Both the position numbers and the translations under genes were made by a program. Positions 1 to 8,929 of a stretch of DNA of 36,820 nucleotides are shown here, one piece after another (within the stretch, counting starts at the first letter, position 1; every line of letters begins with the position of its first letter). The stretch is from Chara braunii (Eukaryota > Streptophyta > Charophyceae > Charales > Characeae), in NCBI GenBank assembly GCA_003427395.1, contig BFEA01000035.1:362886-399705 (forward strand). Reading direction: 5' to 3'. The notes beneath the pieces were generated by a model. The model did not search any database. It worked only from the letters and a program-made list of their open reading frames with translations, and was not told the origin of the DNA.

Positions 1-418
1 CCTCTTGATTTATACTTCAGAAACTCGTTGGTCTGCCCTTTGCCATCGGCCCTTGGTGCTTACAGTCCCCCTGTGGTACTTGCTGGACCGGACTGGGACT
101 GACTGGACCTTCCGTTGACTGACTGTGGACTCACCGCCATCCTACCGCCGTTGCACTGCGGTTTAGTCCACCACTTGCCTCACCACTTGCCCACTTGCCT
201 ACCTTCTAGAAGGTCTACAGCTAAGCTTCCAGAACTCACTAAGACTCTTCCGCTATAGACCTACAGATCGAACCCCTGCTATCTATGGACCTACGACAGG
301 TCTACCAACTGCCTACGAATACACAGGTCACAGGTTCATTCTCGGGGTCTACACAGATACTGTACATGGGTAGGGTGAGGTCTAGGGATCGAACCCTGGG
401 TACTGCATCCGCTAGTGC
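1..418 (+). mobile_element. LTR tail/leader of Ty3/gypsy element A (window starts inside it)
   Basis: This non-coding stretch lies directly upstream of the gag remnant of element A. It aligns by eye along nearly its whole length with the reverse complement of 23024-23519. Shared blocks include CTCTTRATTTATACTTC at the start, a Pro-tRNA-free C/T-rich middle, CTACAGATCGAACCCCT, and CGGGGTC followed by GCAGATACTGTACA or a close variant. The same CTGTGGTACTTGCTG block occurs near 24970 ahead of element B. Sequence shared between copies just upstream of gag is expected for the end of a 5' LTR plus leader. The LTR boundary and primer-binding site could not be fixed, because the window begins inside the repeat. 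Confidence 0.65.
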
Positions 419-424
419 TAAAAG

Positions 425-1608
425 GTGAAAACCTTTTCACTAAAGGGAAAGGATAAGGTAGGACCCGAGGAGGAGACGAAGGGGGAGGTAGTGAAGGAGG
501 AACCCCAAGAGAAGTTAATAAAGGGTGCCATGAAGAGAGTCACGCCGGAGAAGTCTGAAAGTTCTAAGAAAGAACCTGAGAGCCCGGTTGAAAAGGAGGA
601 ACCCACCAAAAACAAAGAACCGGTCAAAAAGGCAGAGAAGCCGAAGAAGAAAGAAAAAGTCAAGATGAAATTGTCGTTCACGTACAACAACAAGAAAAAT
701 GAGAATCTTTTGTTGTGGATTGTGGAAATACTGACGTACTGTGGAACCGCGCCCGTTGAACCTGAAAGTCAAGTTGCTTTCCACGTCTTGTCTTGGAGGA
801 GTGGCCAAGGAATGGGTGGTGGCCGAAGCCAATGCCGCTGGTTTTGAGGATATCGGTGAGTGGCCTAAAACCCTTAACCTCAAGCAATTTCTCCAAAAGA
901 TCAAGGAGAGATTTCTTGACAAGACGACAACCGATAAGGCCTTCGACGAACTCACCACAATCGGCCAGAAACGTTGGACTTCAGTAGATGCGTTGTCACG
1001 TGAAGTTGACAAATTTGTAGGTACCAGGGTTGAACTTACAAGAGAATCAGGTCTTGTATATATATTCTCATGTGCACTGCCCGAGCCCATTCGAGGACAG
1101 CTCGTGGCAGAAGCCAAGTCTGGTAAGTACAATTATCGGCAATTTCGCGATCTTGCTCTCCAACGAGAGCAGATGACTGCAAAAGTGAAAGGTACATACG
1201 CTTCGGTAGTAAAGTCGGGACCGATTGGTGGATATGGCAAGCGGGTCCTTTGGCGGCAAAAGCGCGAGGACCACATGCTTGTAGTGTTTGATGATGATAC
1301 GGTAGAGAAGTTACCCCTCGACGAGTCTGAGGGAGGAGGAGGTAACAGCGACAGTGAATCTGGGAAGGGTGATGTCACTGCCGTGATGGCCAACAAGGGA
1401 GGCCAAAGCCAATGGAAGAAGAAGAGGAGGCCACTCTCGTTTCCCGAGCATCCAGGCACTGCGTTCGGGAAGCCTTAGGAGAAAATGAACATGACACGAG
1501 AGGAGTGGCAGTCCAAAATGGACAATCGTCAATGCCTCAAGTGTGGCACCGTGGGTCATGTGATCGTCTGGTGCCCACTTGTTAGGAACCCAAAAGCGAG
1601 CAGCCAGT
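425..1608 (+). pseudogene. gag: Ty3/gypsy gag, element A (frameshift and premature stop)
   Basis: Gag forms the particle shell and packages the element RNA. The N-terminal part (425 to about 740, frame 2) is a Lys/Glu/Pro-rich charged linker. The core (741-1475, frame 3) has the alpha-helical retrotransposon-gag style, with GGVAKEW, FLDKTTTDKAF and IGQKRWTSVDALSREV. The two parts lie in different frames, so an indel falls near 725-745. The core frame ends at a TAG (1476-1478), yet the same frame resumes into a perfect CCHC zinc knuckle, CLKCGTVGHVIVWC, at 1533-1574, and ends near 1608. The stop therefore severs the RNA-binding knuckle from the core. The GTG at 741 is only a frame-open position, not a likely start. 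Confidence 0.8.
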
Positions 1609-1879
1609 AGGAGTAGCATCTGCTCCTCCTGAGTCGAAGGGTTTAGAAGAAGACAAAGGTAAGGCGCCTACAATCCCTTCTATCCCTTCGACTCTTAAGG
1701 CAGAGGATGACTCTTCTTCCGCCCGTCGTCCAGAGCACCTTGATATTGCTCTTTGCTCTGTCTCACTGAACGATTCCCTTGACAAGCTCATCAATGAACT
1801 CATAGCACTACGGAGTTTGTGGGCGAAGAAAGCTAAGTTGAAGGGTGAACTGATGATCGCGGATATTGAGATTGTGCAC

Positions 1880-2260
1880 ACGTGAGTAGGTGCCCTGTTA
1901 GATCCAGGATTGACGCGGTCTTACAATTTAGAGAAAGCAATTCGAAAATTGCATTTGGGAATGAAGGTGAAAGACTTACCTCGACCTATCACAACTATGC
2001 TGGCTGACAAGAGCACCATCACTGTCTCTCAATACGTCGATCGTGTTAAATGTTATTTCAGGACTAAGGAAGGTAAGAAGATTTTACATGAGATATCCTT
2101 GCTAATAGAAAAAACCTACCGTTTGATATAATTATGGGAATGGATTGGGACGAGGAAGCCGACCCAGAGGTAAGGTTCAAAGATAAAATTGTTAAACTCA
2201 AGGATGAGAAGTCTGAACTACGCGTGATTAAATTGTATCATAGGTCTGACTTTAACTCTG
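1880..2260 (+). pseudogene. pol: Aspartic protease domain, element A (active-site motif DPG)
   Basis: Retroelement aspartic protease processes the Gag-Pol polyprotein and acts as a dimer built around Asp-Ser/Thr-Gly. Here the motif reads LLDPGLTRSYN (GAT CCA GGA at 1901-1909), aligned with LIDSGATRNN in element B, so the Ser is replaced by Pro. The frame continues through LGMKVKDL and a terminal EKTYRLI, then stops at 2131. The conserved IIMGMDW motif follows in another frame (2128-2150), so there is an indel in the A/T-rich bases near 2115. Both the substitution and the frameshift argue against function. Confidence 0.75.
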
Positions 2261-2276
2261 CTTTGTCTTTTTGTTA

Positions 2277-2344
2277 TATGAGTTACCCAACCTTTCGTTC
2301 GATGGTAGTATATGAGTTACCCAACCTTTCGTTCGATGGTAGTA
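2277..2344 (+). repeat. Perfect 34-bp tandem duplication inside pol of element A
   Basis: The unit beginning TATGAGTTACCC and ending GATGGTAGTA occurs at 2277-2310 and again, identically, at 2311-2344 with no spacer. Because 34 is not a multiple of three, it shifts the reading frame between the protease and RT regions. Identity of the two copies implies a recent event relative to the other decay in the element. Confidence 0.95.
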
Positions 2345-2547
2345 AAGAAAAAGTTGGATCAGGAGGTGATGATGGTGCTCGTCAAAAGAGTCGGTGAGTG
2401 TTCCTCATCCTATCCACCTTCTATCGAAAAACTTTTCGATGAGTACAAGGACTTGCAGACTGAGAAGACGGGAATCACTGAGCGTGTTATTAAGCACACG
2501 ATCGAGATCATTCCCCGAAGCAAGATTCCCAAGGGTCCCATCTATGA

Positions 2548-3480
2548 ATGTCTCCTAAGGAACTTGAGGAATTGCGTAAACAGTTGCAAGAACTTACTTA
2601 CAAAGGATGAATTCGCCCTAGCTCATCTCCTTATGGTGCGCCTGTCCTATTCGCACCCAAAAAAGAAGCTGAACTTCGTCTATGTATAGATTATTGTGGG
2701 TTGAACTCCGTCACTGTAAAAAACGCGGAGCCTCTTCCGAGTATTGACAATCTATTGGATCAGTTGCAAGGACGCAGGTACTTTAGCAAGATTGATCTCA
2801 AGTCAAGGTACCACCAGATCGAGATGGCTCCTAAGGATCAACACAAGACAACATTATGAACCTGGTATGGTCACTACAATTTCGTGATTATGCCTTTCGG
2901 TTTGACCAATGCGCCTGCAATATTCATGAGGTCAATGAACGAATTGTTCCATCAATGGCTTAATCAGTTCGTAGCAGTCTACCTCGATAACATTCTAGTG
3001 TATAATAAGACACTGGAAGATCACAAGAAACACCTACGAATGGTCTTGCAGAAGTTGCGTGAGGGCAACTTCAAACTGAATCCGAAGAAGTCTCGAATTT
3101 GCTAAGCCTGAAGTCTTGTACTTAGGACATATAGTGAACGAGGAAGGACTAAGGCCTGAAGAAAAGAAGATTACAACAATCAGAGATTGGCCACAACCTA
3201 AGACTATAACTGAACTAAGATTTTTCCTAAGACTTGCTAGCTACTATAGTAAGTTCGTGAGAAACTTCTCCTTGATAGTTGTTCCTATGAGAAGATTACT
3301 GAAAAAGGTAAAGCTTTGGTTGTGGGACAAAGATTGTGAGTCATCGTTTAGAAAGTTTAAGCATGTTCTGACTCACTACCCTGTCCTAAAGATTGTTGAC
3401 CCTTCTCTTCCTTTCATCGTCACAATTGACCCAAGTCTGTATGGAATTGGGGCTTGCTACAGCAAGACGACGGTAAGGAA
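2548..3480 (+). pseudogene. pol: Reverse transcriptase domain, element A (YLDN, internal stops)
   Basis: RT copies element RNA into cDNA. The domain starts at MSPKELEELRKQL (2548, frame 1) and continues through PYGAPVLFAPKK, CIDYCGLNSVTVKN, YHQIEM and VIMPFGLTNAPAIF to KKITTIRDWPQPKT. Frame-1 stops lie at 2608-2610 (TGA where a Trp is expected, cf. KGWIRPS in element B) and at 2857-2859 (TGA where an Arg is expected). The metal-binding YxDD box reads YLDN at 2980-2991 (TAC CTC GAT AAC), losing the second catalytic Asp. A frameshift near 3105 moves the thumb/connection region to frame 2 (3116 onward). Confidence 0.9.
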
Positions 3481-3738
3481 TATAGCATACTTGCAAGCGA
3501 ACAAGCGAACGCCGTCCGGGCGGTTTCGCACGTGCAGCAGACCGCCGGACCGGACGCGCGCGACACACGAATGTGCGCCCGATGACCAGTTACACCCCAC
3601 CCAAAAAAAACAAAAAAGAAAATGGCCCTGTCCGGTTCGGTCCGGGTCCGTCTGGTCCGGGGGGAGGGTGCCGCACGCGGCAAAGCGGACCGGACCGGAC
3701 GCTCGTCCGGTCCGTCTGCTTGCAAGTATGGAATATAG
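3478..3738. mobile_element. MITE-1, 245-bp hAT-like non-autonomous DNA transposon with 8-bp TSD
   Basis: The element occupies 3486-3730 and is flanked by perfect 8-bp duplications GAATATAG at 3478-3485 and 3731-3738. Its ends are inverted repeats: left CATACTTGCAAGCGAAC, right (reverse complement) CATACTTGCAAGCAGAC, 15 of 17 identical. The interior is CpG-rich, with subterminal CCGGTCCG/GGACCGG-type repeats on both sides and an A-run near 3602-3615. It sits in the RNase H region of element A, splitting the conserved GKEYRPIEFM motif exactly at the duplicated site. TIRs, 8-bp TSD and subterminal repeats are hallmarks of hAT-derived MITEs; assignment to hAT is inference. It encodes nothing of its own. 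Confidence 0.9.
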
Positions 3739-4165
3739 ACCTATTGAGTTTATGTCCAGAAGACTTCCGCCAGAGAAAGTGGCCAACTCCACCTATGAAA
3801 GGGAATTGTATGCCTTAGTTGCTGCACTAGATACCTGGAAGCATTACTTGTTAGGGAGGCATTTCACTGTCTATTATGATCACTGTACCTTGAAGTGGAT
3901 CAAGACTCAACCTAAACTCTCTAACAAGTTGGTAAGATGGTCCGCTTTCCTTGATACGTTTGCCTTTGAGGTGAAAATCATCAAAGGTAAGTCTAACTTG
4001 GTTGCAGACACTTTGTCCAGGCGTGCAGATTTCTTTGGAACCATTGTCTCCTATCTCGATATCGGAAACGAACTGAAAGAACAGATCCACAAGGGTTATG
4101 GGAGTGATCCTATTTGGAGTCCTATCATTGAGACTCAACGAAAGAACCTTGAGTTATTTCCATAA
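3731..4165 (+). pseudogene. pol: RNase H / connection domain, element A, downstream of MITE-1
   Basis: RNase H degrades the RNA strand during reverse transcription. After the MITE the frame-2 ORF resumes with [44 protein letters not shown] and VADTLSRRADFF, the typical Ty3/gypsy RNase H end. The upstream part (TIDPSLYGIG) lies before the MITE. An earlier 2-base loss near 3452 shifts the frame, and the MITE plus TSD (253 bp) happens to restore it. A chimeric 349-codon frame (3116-4165) therefore stays open straight through the transposon. It is not a genuine host protein. Confidence 0.85.
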
Positions 4166-4189
4166 TATCGAATGACTGATGACTTAGTC

Positions 4190-5542
4190 TTCTTTCTAGA
4201 TAAAACCGAACAAAGATTGTGTATTCCTCACCAAGAACCAATCATTTGCTTAATCAATTGGGGAATGTAATAATGCGGAAGGTCACTTTGGTTTTAAGAA
4301 GACGTATGCGATGTGCGTGAACGCTTTGAATGGAAAGGAATGAAGGAAGATGTACTAGCCTATGTTCGGACTTGTCTTGTCTGTTAGAGAAACAAACCCT
4401 CACATGAGAATCCGATAGGACTACTGAGACCGCTGCCTATTCCAAGTGAGCCAGGTGAATCCATCTCCATTGACTTCATGAGCCTCACTAAGAGTAGAAA
4501 TGGCAACAGTCAGGTAACGGTCATCATGGATAGATTCTCAAAGTATGCTATGTTCATTCCTTTGCCTGCTGAAGCTAGAACCGAACTAGTCATCCAAAAG
4601 TTTCAGATGCGATGAGTCTCTGAGTGTGGATTCCCGAAAACCATCGTCTCTGATAGGGATGTTCGGTTCACTACTCTACAATGGCAGAAATTGATGGAAG
4701 TCTATGGGACCAGGTTGAACATGTCGTCAGGCAGACATCCTGAAACGAATGGCCAAACTGAGCAAATGAATCGTCTATGCCAACAACTTTTGCGAATGTA
4801 TGTCCGACCTGATCAGATTGATTGGGATGATAACTTGCCTAAAATTGCTAGTGCCTAATATAACAGTATACATACTGTTACAGGAAGAACGCCTAACGCA
4901 CTGCATAAAGGATGGAAGTCTGGGCGTCCCATTGATGCATTAACAAGGGACCAGATTCAGAGGCTACCCCCAGGTACGCGTGAATTTGCAGTTTTGTATG
5001 AAGAAGACGTCAAAAAGGCTGAGGAAAACATACAAAAGACCCAACTACAAATGATTGAACGAGCTAATAAACATCGTCGACCTTCAAAATTCCAAGAAGG
5101 GGACTTTGTCTGGGTTAAGTCTAAAGAGTTTTCCTTAGAAGAAAATGTGTCTCAAAAACTGCTACCTGTCTACTACGGCCCCTGGGAAGTTCTCAAAGTA
5201 ATTGGAGGTGAAGATGGACCTTCCTACCACATAGATATACCTCCACACATAAGGACATACCCTGTCTTCCATGCGTCTAAACTGCTACCCTATGTAGAAA
5301 GTGACAACTTTCCAAATAGGCCATCTACGTTTCCACCCTCCATGAATGGAGGCTATGAACTTGAAAGGATATTGGAACATGGCTATTTTTTTACAGGTGG
5401 CAGAGGACGACCTCAAAAGCAGTACAAGGTAAAGTTCAAATCCCAACCCCCATCTGAAGCCAAACGGTTTAGTAGGAAAGAACTCCTACCTACTGCTCTT
5501 GACATTATTGCTGCATATGAACGTGGGTTGAGTGAGAATTGA
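4190..5542 (+). pseudogene. pol: Integrase with C-terminal domain, element A (stops, triad retained)
   Basis: Integrase inserts cDNA into the genome. The region 4190-4400 keeps the CLVC half of the H2C2 zinc-binding domain, but across frameshifts. The catalytic core shows SISIDFM (Asp 4472-4474), IVSDRDVRF (Asp 4652-4654) and NGQTEQMN (Glu 4760-4762). The Asp-to-Glu spacing is 35 residues, the canonical DD35E spacing. In-frame stops interrupt it near 4615 (TGA) and 4857 (TAA). The C-terminal part is open from 4994 to 5542: a basic helix (MIERANKHRRPSKF), GDFVWVKS, PWEVLKVIGG, YPVFHASKLLPY and a charged tail, resembling the SH3-like/GPY-type integrase C-terminus. Confidence 0.9.
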
Positions 5543-6060
5543 TGTATTTCTACGATGGAACTCGAAAATTGGGCTGGCAGGAATGCAATAACCCATGTGG
5601 TATGCCTCGTGGAAACTGAGGGCCTCGCCAGACCACACCCACACCCAGGCCAAAACGGGGTAAAAGACCCCAGTAAAAGATTCAGGGCCTGGACGAGGCA
5701 CAATTGACAAAAGCCAACTGTCGAAAATTCCAACAGTCAAAGTCAAAGTGTACCCAACCCAGGCCGCCGGTCGGACATACACATTTGTTTGTATGAAGGT
5801 ACCCAGACGGCATCAGGTCCAAGAGGAAGTCTGCAACTGTACAATCCAGGCCCTCGGCTGTGAGTCAATCTGGACGACTGTGGAAAGGCAACCGAGGCCA
5901 GACAGCCTCAACAAATGCTACTTAAGGCTGGCCTCGAGTTGGTCAAGCATTCAGTCTTGCTATGTTGCTTGGACGCTGACTTGACTTCGACGAGACGCTG
6001 GCTGGATGCCAACACTGTGGGCGACGAGGATAGCATGCTGGCGCTTTCTGCATTGTGCGC
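5543..6060 (+). other. Post-pol region of element A, presumptive 3' LTR not demonstrable
   Basis: About 500 bp follow the pol stop without a supportable gene. The sequence has several CAGGCC/GGCCTCG-rich patches and TGACAAAAGCCAACTGTCGAAAATTCCAACAGTCAAAG-like direct repetition near 5705-5750. I could not align it with the 5' leader at 1-418. Either the 3' LTR is short and divergent or this is unrelated DNA joined to a truncated element. Confidence 0.35.
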
Positions 6061-6064
6061 CAAG

Positions 6065-6200
6065 CATGCTGAGGTGGTGCTACCTCTGGTCTACATTCCA
6101 TGCTGATGTGGCGCTGCCTCTGGTCTACATTGCATGTTGATGTGGCACTGCCTCTGGTCTACATTGCATGCTGATGTGGCGTTGCCTCTTGTCTACATTG
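6065..6200. repeat. 34-bp minisatellite, four tandem copies plus a partial fifth
   Basis: Units begin CATGCTGATGTGG and contain CTGCCTCTGGTCTACATT. Copy starts are at 6065, 6099, 6133 and 6167, an exact 34-bp period. A truncated unit follows around 6201-6220 (GCTGATGTGG). Copies differ by a few substitutions, mostly transitions. No coding role is apparent. Confidence 0.9.
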
Positions 6201-6220
6201 CTGATGTGGTGCATGCCACC

Positions 6221-6780
6221 GATCATCATTAATGATGTGGTGCTCACCACCTGTCTCGACTGCTGACGTGGCATGGTCCATGCTATCCACATGAGGTGAC
6301 TGGTTGCAAGGAGGAGGGAGATCGAGATCTGTGGAAGATTGGGATCGGGTACTCACCTGAGGTTGAAGTCGTCACTGTAATCTGCTGTGTCTTCATCGTC
6401 TTCACAAGATAAGAGTGCCACGTGGGACTATTGTGTGATCAGGATTATTATACTTTTATCATATATCGGTTGTTGACGTGGAGACGGAAGAATCCCGAAG
6501 GAGTGGGGTTGACGGTGTCATTTGCCGGGGTTTTTCAATGTCGGACGTCGTCCGACCTCTGTGTTGAATTGAAGGACTTGATGAGACGACGTTGCCAAAA
6601 GTTTATTCAGACCTGACCTATGACTGACAGATAAAAAGTTTTCGAACGTTAGTCCGAACGTGTGTGGCGTCCAGGAGTAACGAATGTGTATGGTAATGCT
6701 TCGCTTTTGTCGAAGCCGCAGGAATACGCGGACATAAGAATGGTAAAATTAGACCTATTTAACCTAAAATAATGTCAGCG
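6221..6780. other. Unassigned intergenic DNA
   Basis: No ORF, RNA gene or known repeat could be supported here. The opening 60 bp (ATGATGTGGTGC...) look like decayed continuation of the 34-bp minisatellite upstream. The rest is mixed-composition DNA with AT-rich patches around 6440-6470 and 6740-6775. Confidence 0.5.
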
Positions 6781-7060
6781 CGATTCAGGGCCTGAATGGG
6801 CTAAAAAGTGGGGATGCGCCGGGTATAGGGCCGCGGCGCACAAGGAACGGGGAGTTTTTTTGTTTGGGCCGCGGAGGTTGACATCGAGCCACGGGGCTGA
6901 TAGGCCGATGCCACACGGCCTGCCAACGGGGTAAGGCCTGCAAGACCACAGACGAGAAGGCAGGGCCTGCAAGGCCGCAGGCAGGTTGGGCCTACCGGGC
7001 CACAAGCAGGCACGACCTGCAAGGCCATGATATGGGGGATAGGGAAGGGGCGAAGCTCTT
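6781..7060. repeat. GC-rich degenerate GGCCTGCAAGGCC repeats
   Basis: Short reiterations of GGCCTGCAAGRCC and GGCCRCRGGCAG occur roughly every 30 bp between about 6930 and 7027, within a GGGCC/CGGCC-rich block. Many of the words are self-complementary, so the tract can fold. No protein-coding signal is seen; the small minus-strand frames are Pro/Leu/Arg-rich artefacts of composition. Confidence 0.5.
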
Positions 7061-7084
7061 CATGTAGAAGAGTTGCTCCTATCA

Positions 7085-7440
7085 CGACCTAGCCCAGTTG
7101 GTTACACCACCCAACTGTTACCCAGCAGATACCGGGATCGAAGCCGATAGGCCTTACTGGGCATAGATCCTTTTGGGAGCGGCCCAGCCTTTTGGCGTGG
7201 CCGTTTTCGGCCGTGCGATCGCTGAGATCGCGCGGCTGAAAACAGCCGCGCGGAGGTCTGTATGGCCCTGCACAAGGATGACACGCATAAATCGAGAAAT
7301 GGTAGAAATGTTTTTTGATCCCCGGGGGGATCGAGCTTGGGTCTGGATTTCAACAGTTCGTGGGTGCCCCCCCATGAACGTGATCTGACCGTTGGCAGCA
7401 GCCAACGGAATAACGAGAAAAAAAAAAAAAAAAAACTAAA
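7085..7440 (+). mobile_element. Possible tRNA-derived SINE (A/B-box-like head, poly-A end)
   Basis: TAGCCCAGTTGGTTA near 7090 resembles a tRNA A box. GGGATCGAAGCC near 7133, about 42 bp downstream, resembles a B box. This is the spacing of a Pol III internal promoter. A complete cloverleaf is not formed, so this is not a functional tRNA. A body with a strong foldback (7196-7250) follows, ending at an 18-19 bp A run near 7418-7436. A tRNA-like head, body and A tail are the layout of a SINE. No target-site duplication was found, so the call is tentative. Confidence 0.35.
7196..7250. repeat. Paired-hairpin foldback, 25-bp arms with GATC junction
   Basis: Left arm 7196-7220 and right arm 7226-7250 are reverse complements at 21 of 25 positions, separated by GCTGA. 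All four mismatches are C/T or G/A transitions. Each arm is also a hairpin by itself: GGCCG-TTTT-CGGCC on the left, CGCGGCTG-AAAA-CAGCCGCG on the right. The centre reads GCGATC-GCTGA-GATCGC. The same architecture recurs at 36260-36307. Confidence 0.85.
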
Positions 7441-7484
7441 AACTAAAACTAAATGTGAGGCGCCACATGGCGTTGAATGAAGTG

Positions 7485-7820
7485 ACTGGGGTGCTGAAAC
7501 CCCCAGTGCACCTGACAGTCGCCCGGGAAAACGGGCGACCGTTTTTTATATAACAAGGTACGTTCCTTTTTTCTCTTTTCTTTTTTTTTCAGATTTTCTT
7601 TAGATTTGTTCTTCTAGATTTTCGTCTTAGATTTTATTTAGATTTTTTCTTTTTGTTTTTGTTTTTGTTTTACAGTGAGCGCCCGTTCGTTTAAACGAAC
7701 GGGCAATTCGGGAGCATGACCGAGCCAGACTGTTTCATCGGATTTCCACCGACTCGTCAGGAGGCTGAACCTCGACAGCCTGGTCGAATGCGGATGGATC
7801 CACCCTCGTTCGTGGGTCCA
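7485..7820. repeat. Four short inverted repeats including a perfect 24-bp palindrome
   Basis: Stem-loops are ACTGGGG/CCCCAGT (7485-7507), GTCGCCCG/CGGGCGAC with a 6-nt loop followed by GTTTTTT (7518-7539), and TGGATCCAC/GTGGGTCCA (7795-7819, one mismatch). There is also a perfect loopless palindrome at 7681-7704 with half-site GCCCGTTCGTTT. The hairpin plus T-run resembles an intrinsic terminator, but that reading is not warranted in a eukaryotic nuclear context. T-rich spacer DNA (7540-7670) lies between them. Confidence 0.8.
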
Positions 7821-7834
7821 TACACCGCCGCAGA

Positions 7835-7838
<4 letters not shown>

Positions 7839-7929
<91 letters not shown>

Positions 7930-7930
7930 N

Positions 7931-8021
<91 letters not shown>
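7839..8021. repeat. Compound (TG)n(GA)n microsatellite, repeated twice
   Basis: TG dinucleotides run to about 7897, then GA to 7929. A single N at 7930 is followed by a second TG run (about 7931-7967) and a second GA run (to 8021). The TG-GA order is the same in both halves. The N suggests a base the assembler could not resolve, and the true array length is uncertain. Confidence 0.95.
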
Positions 8022-8024
<3 letters not shown>

Positions 8025-8168
8025 AACGTCTTACCTGGCGGTGGTTGCAACGTGACCACGAACAGGTAGGTTTTTTCTTCTTTCTTTTCTTTTGCTCTTT
8101 TTTTTGTTTGTTTTTGTTTTTGTTTTTTAGTTCTTCTGACTAAGTTCCCCTGGTGTCGTTGGGTTGTG

Positions 8169-8363
8169 CCCGTTCAGTTTCAAGAACGGGTTGCGGCAAC
8201 CAATGGCGCGCCTGAACCTGGCGCTGTTGGCGCCCAGGTGCGGACACACATTGGGGGCAACAGGGAAATGAAGACCCCGTGAGCTTGACTCTAGCTTGAC
8301 TCTGTGAAATGACCCCGCCCATTTGCTGCTAAGCAACGGGCTGGTTCTCACAAGGAAAACCAG
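8169..8363. repeat. Cluster of short stem-loops (first part of foldback-dense block)
   Basis: Inverted repeats are CCCGTTC/GAACGGG (8169-8190), GGTTGC-G-GCAACC (8189-8201), ACCTGGCGC/GCGCCCAGGT with a one-base bulge (8216-8239), CCCATTTGCT/AGCAACGGG (8318-8340) and CTGGTT/AACCAG (8341-8363). An 11-bp direct repeat AGCTTGACTCT lies at about 8282-8303. The arms are unrelated to each other in sequence. Confidence 0.7.
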
Positions 8364-8412
8364 GGGGTAAAAAGAGAAAAAAAAAGAGGAAGGGGGGAGA
8401 AAAAAAAGTAAC

Positions 8413-8782
8413 GGCCACGTACGTGGCCACGGTCGTAGAACAGGTGCAGCCCCTAGAAGCTTCTAGGGGTTGATGGGACTGCGCCTGTTCGGTTTGGACA
8501 GGCTGCAGTAAATGGCTGCATACAGCCATTTCCAGAAGCATCTGGCCCAGGGAAGCGGCCACATACTTCTGGGGATTAAAGACCCTGGTTCCCCTAGGGG
8601 AAAACCAGGGCACATGGCTCCTGGCCATTGATTTCGATCAAGGGCCAGGAGCACTGACGAATTTTGCTTGGCTGTGGGCAAAGCAGCTGCCCACAGCCAT
8701 CTGCTGGCTATAAAAGCCAGCACTCCACCCAGCAGCATCACACTTGTGCCAGTGCTGCTGGGGCATTCACTTGAGTGAATGC
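8413..8782. repeat. Series of nearly end-to-end stem-loops with unrelated arms
   Basis: Palindromes and stem-loops lie in succession: perfect 16-bp palindrome 8413-8428; 8438-8490 (12-bp outer stem enclosing a perfect 20-bp palindrome at 8450-8469); 8510-8531 (9-bp stem, CATA loop); 8532-8572; 8583-8610; 8617-8652 (about 15 pairs closed by a TTCG tetraloop); 8669-8699 (12-bp perfect stem); 8702-8722; 8729-8761; and 8763-8782. A further one lies at 8911-8929. Each has its own arm sequence. No ORF explains this; the long minus-strand frames are compositional. A TATA-box-like CTATAAAAG sits in the 8702-8722 loop. Confidence 0.85.
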
Positions 8783-8929
8783 TGGCTGGCTGCTGCATGT
8801 TGCTAGAGAAGGGTGGTGTTGCCGGTGGAGGTGCTGAGGTGGAGAGTGGAGGTCTGCAGGTTGAAGAGGGGCATTGCTGGATGAGGAAAGAGGGAGGCTG
8901 CCATAGCCGCCACTTCATTCGATGAAGTG

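Noticed and set aside
3486-3730. CRISPR-like or regulatory reading of the GGACCGG/CCGGTCCG repeats
   Set aside because: The repeats are irregular subterminal repeats inside a TIR-bounded element with a target-site duplication; a MITE explains them.
5543-6060. 3' LTR of element A matching 1-418
   Set aside because: No shared block of convincing length was found by eye; left as presumptive only.
7085-7160. Functional tRNA gene
   Set aside because: A and B boxes are imperfect and acceptor, D and anticodon stems do not pair properly; at most a tRNA-derived relic.
7518-7546. Hairpin followed by a T-run, resembling a rho-independent terminator
   Set aside because: The window is eukaryotic nuclear DNA full of LTR elements and MITEs; the hairpin is one of many in the region.
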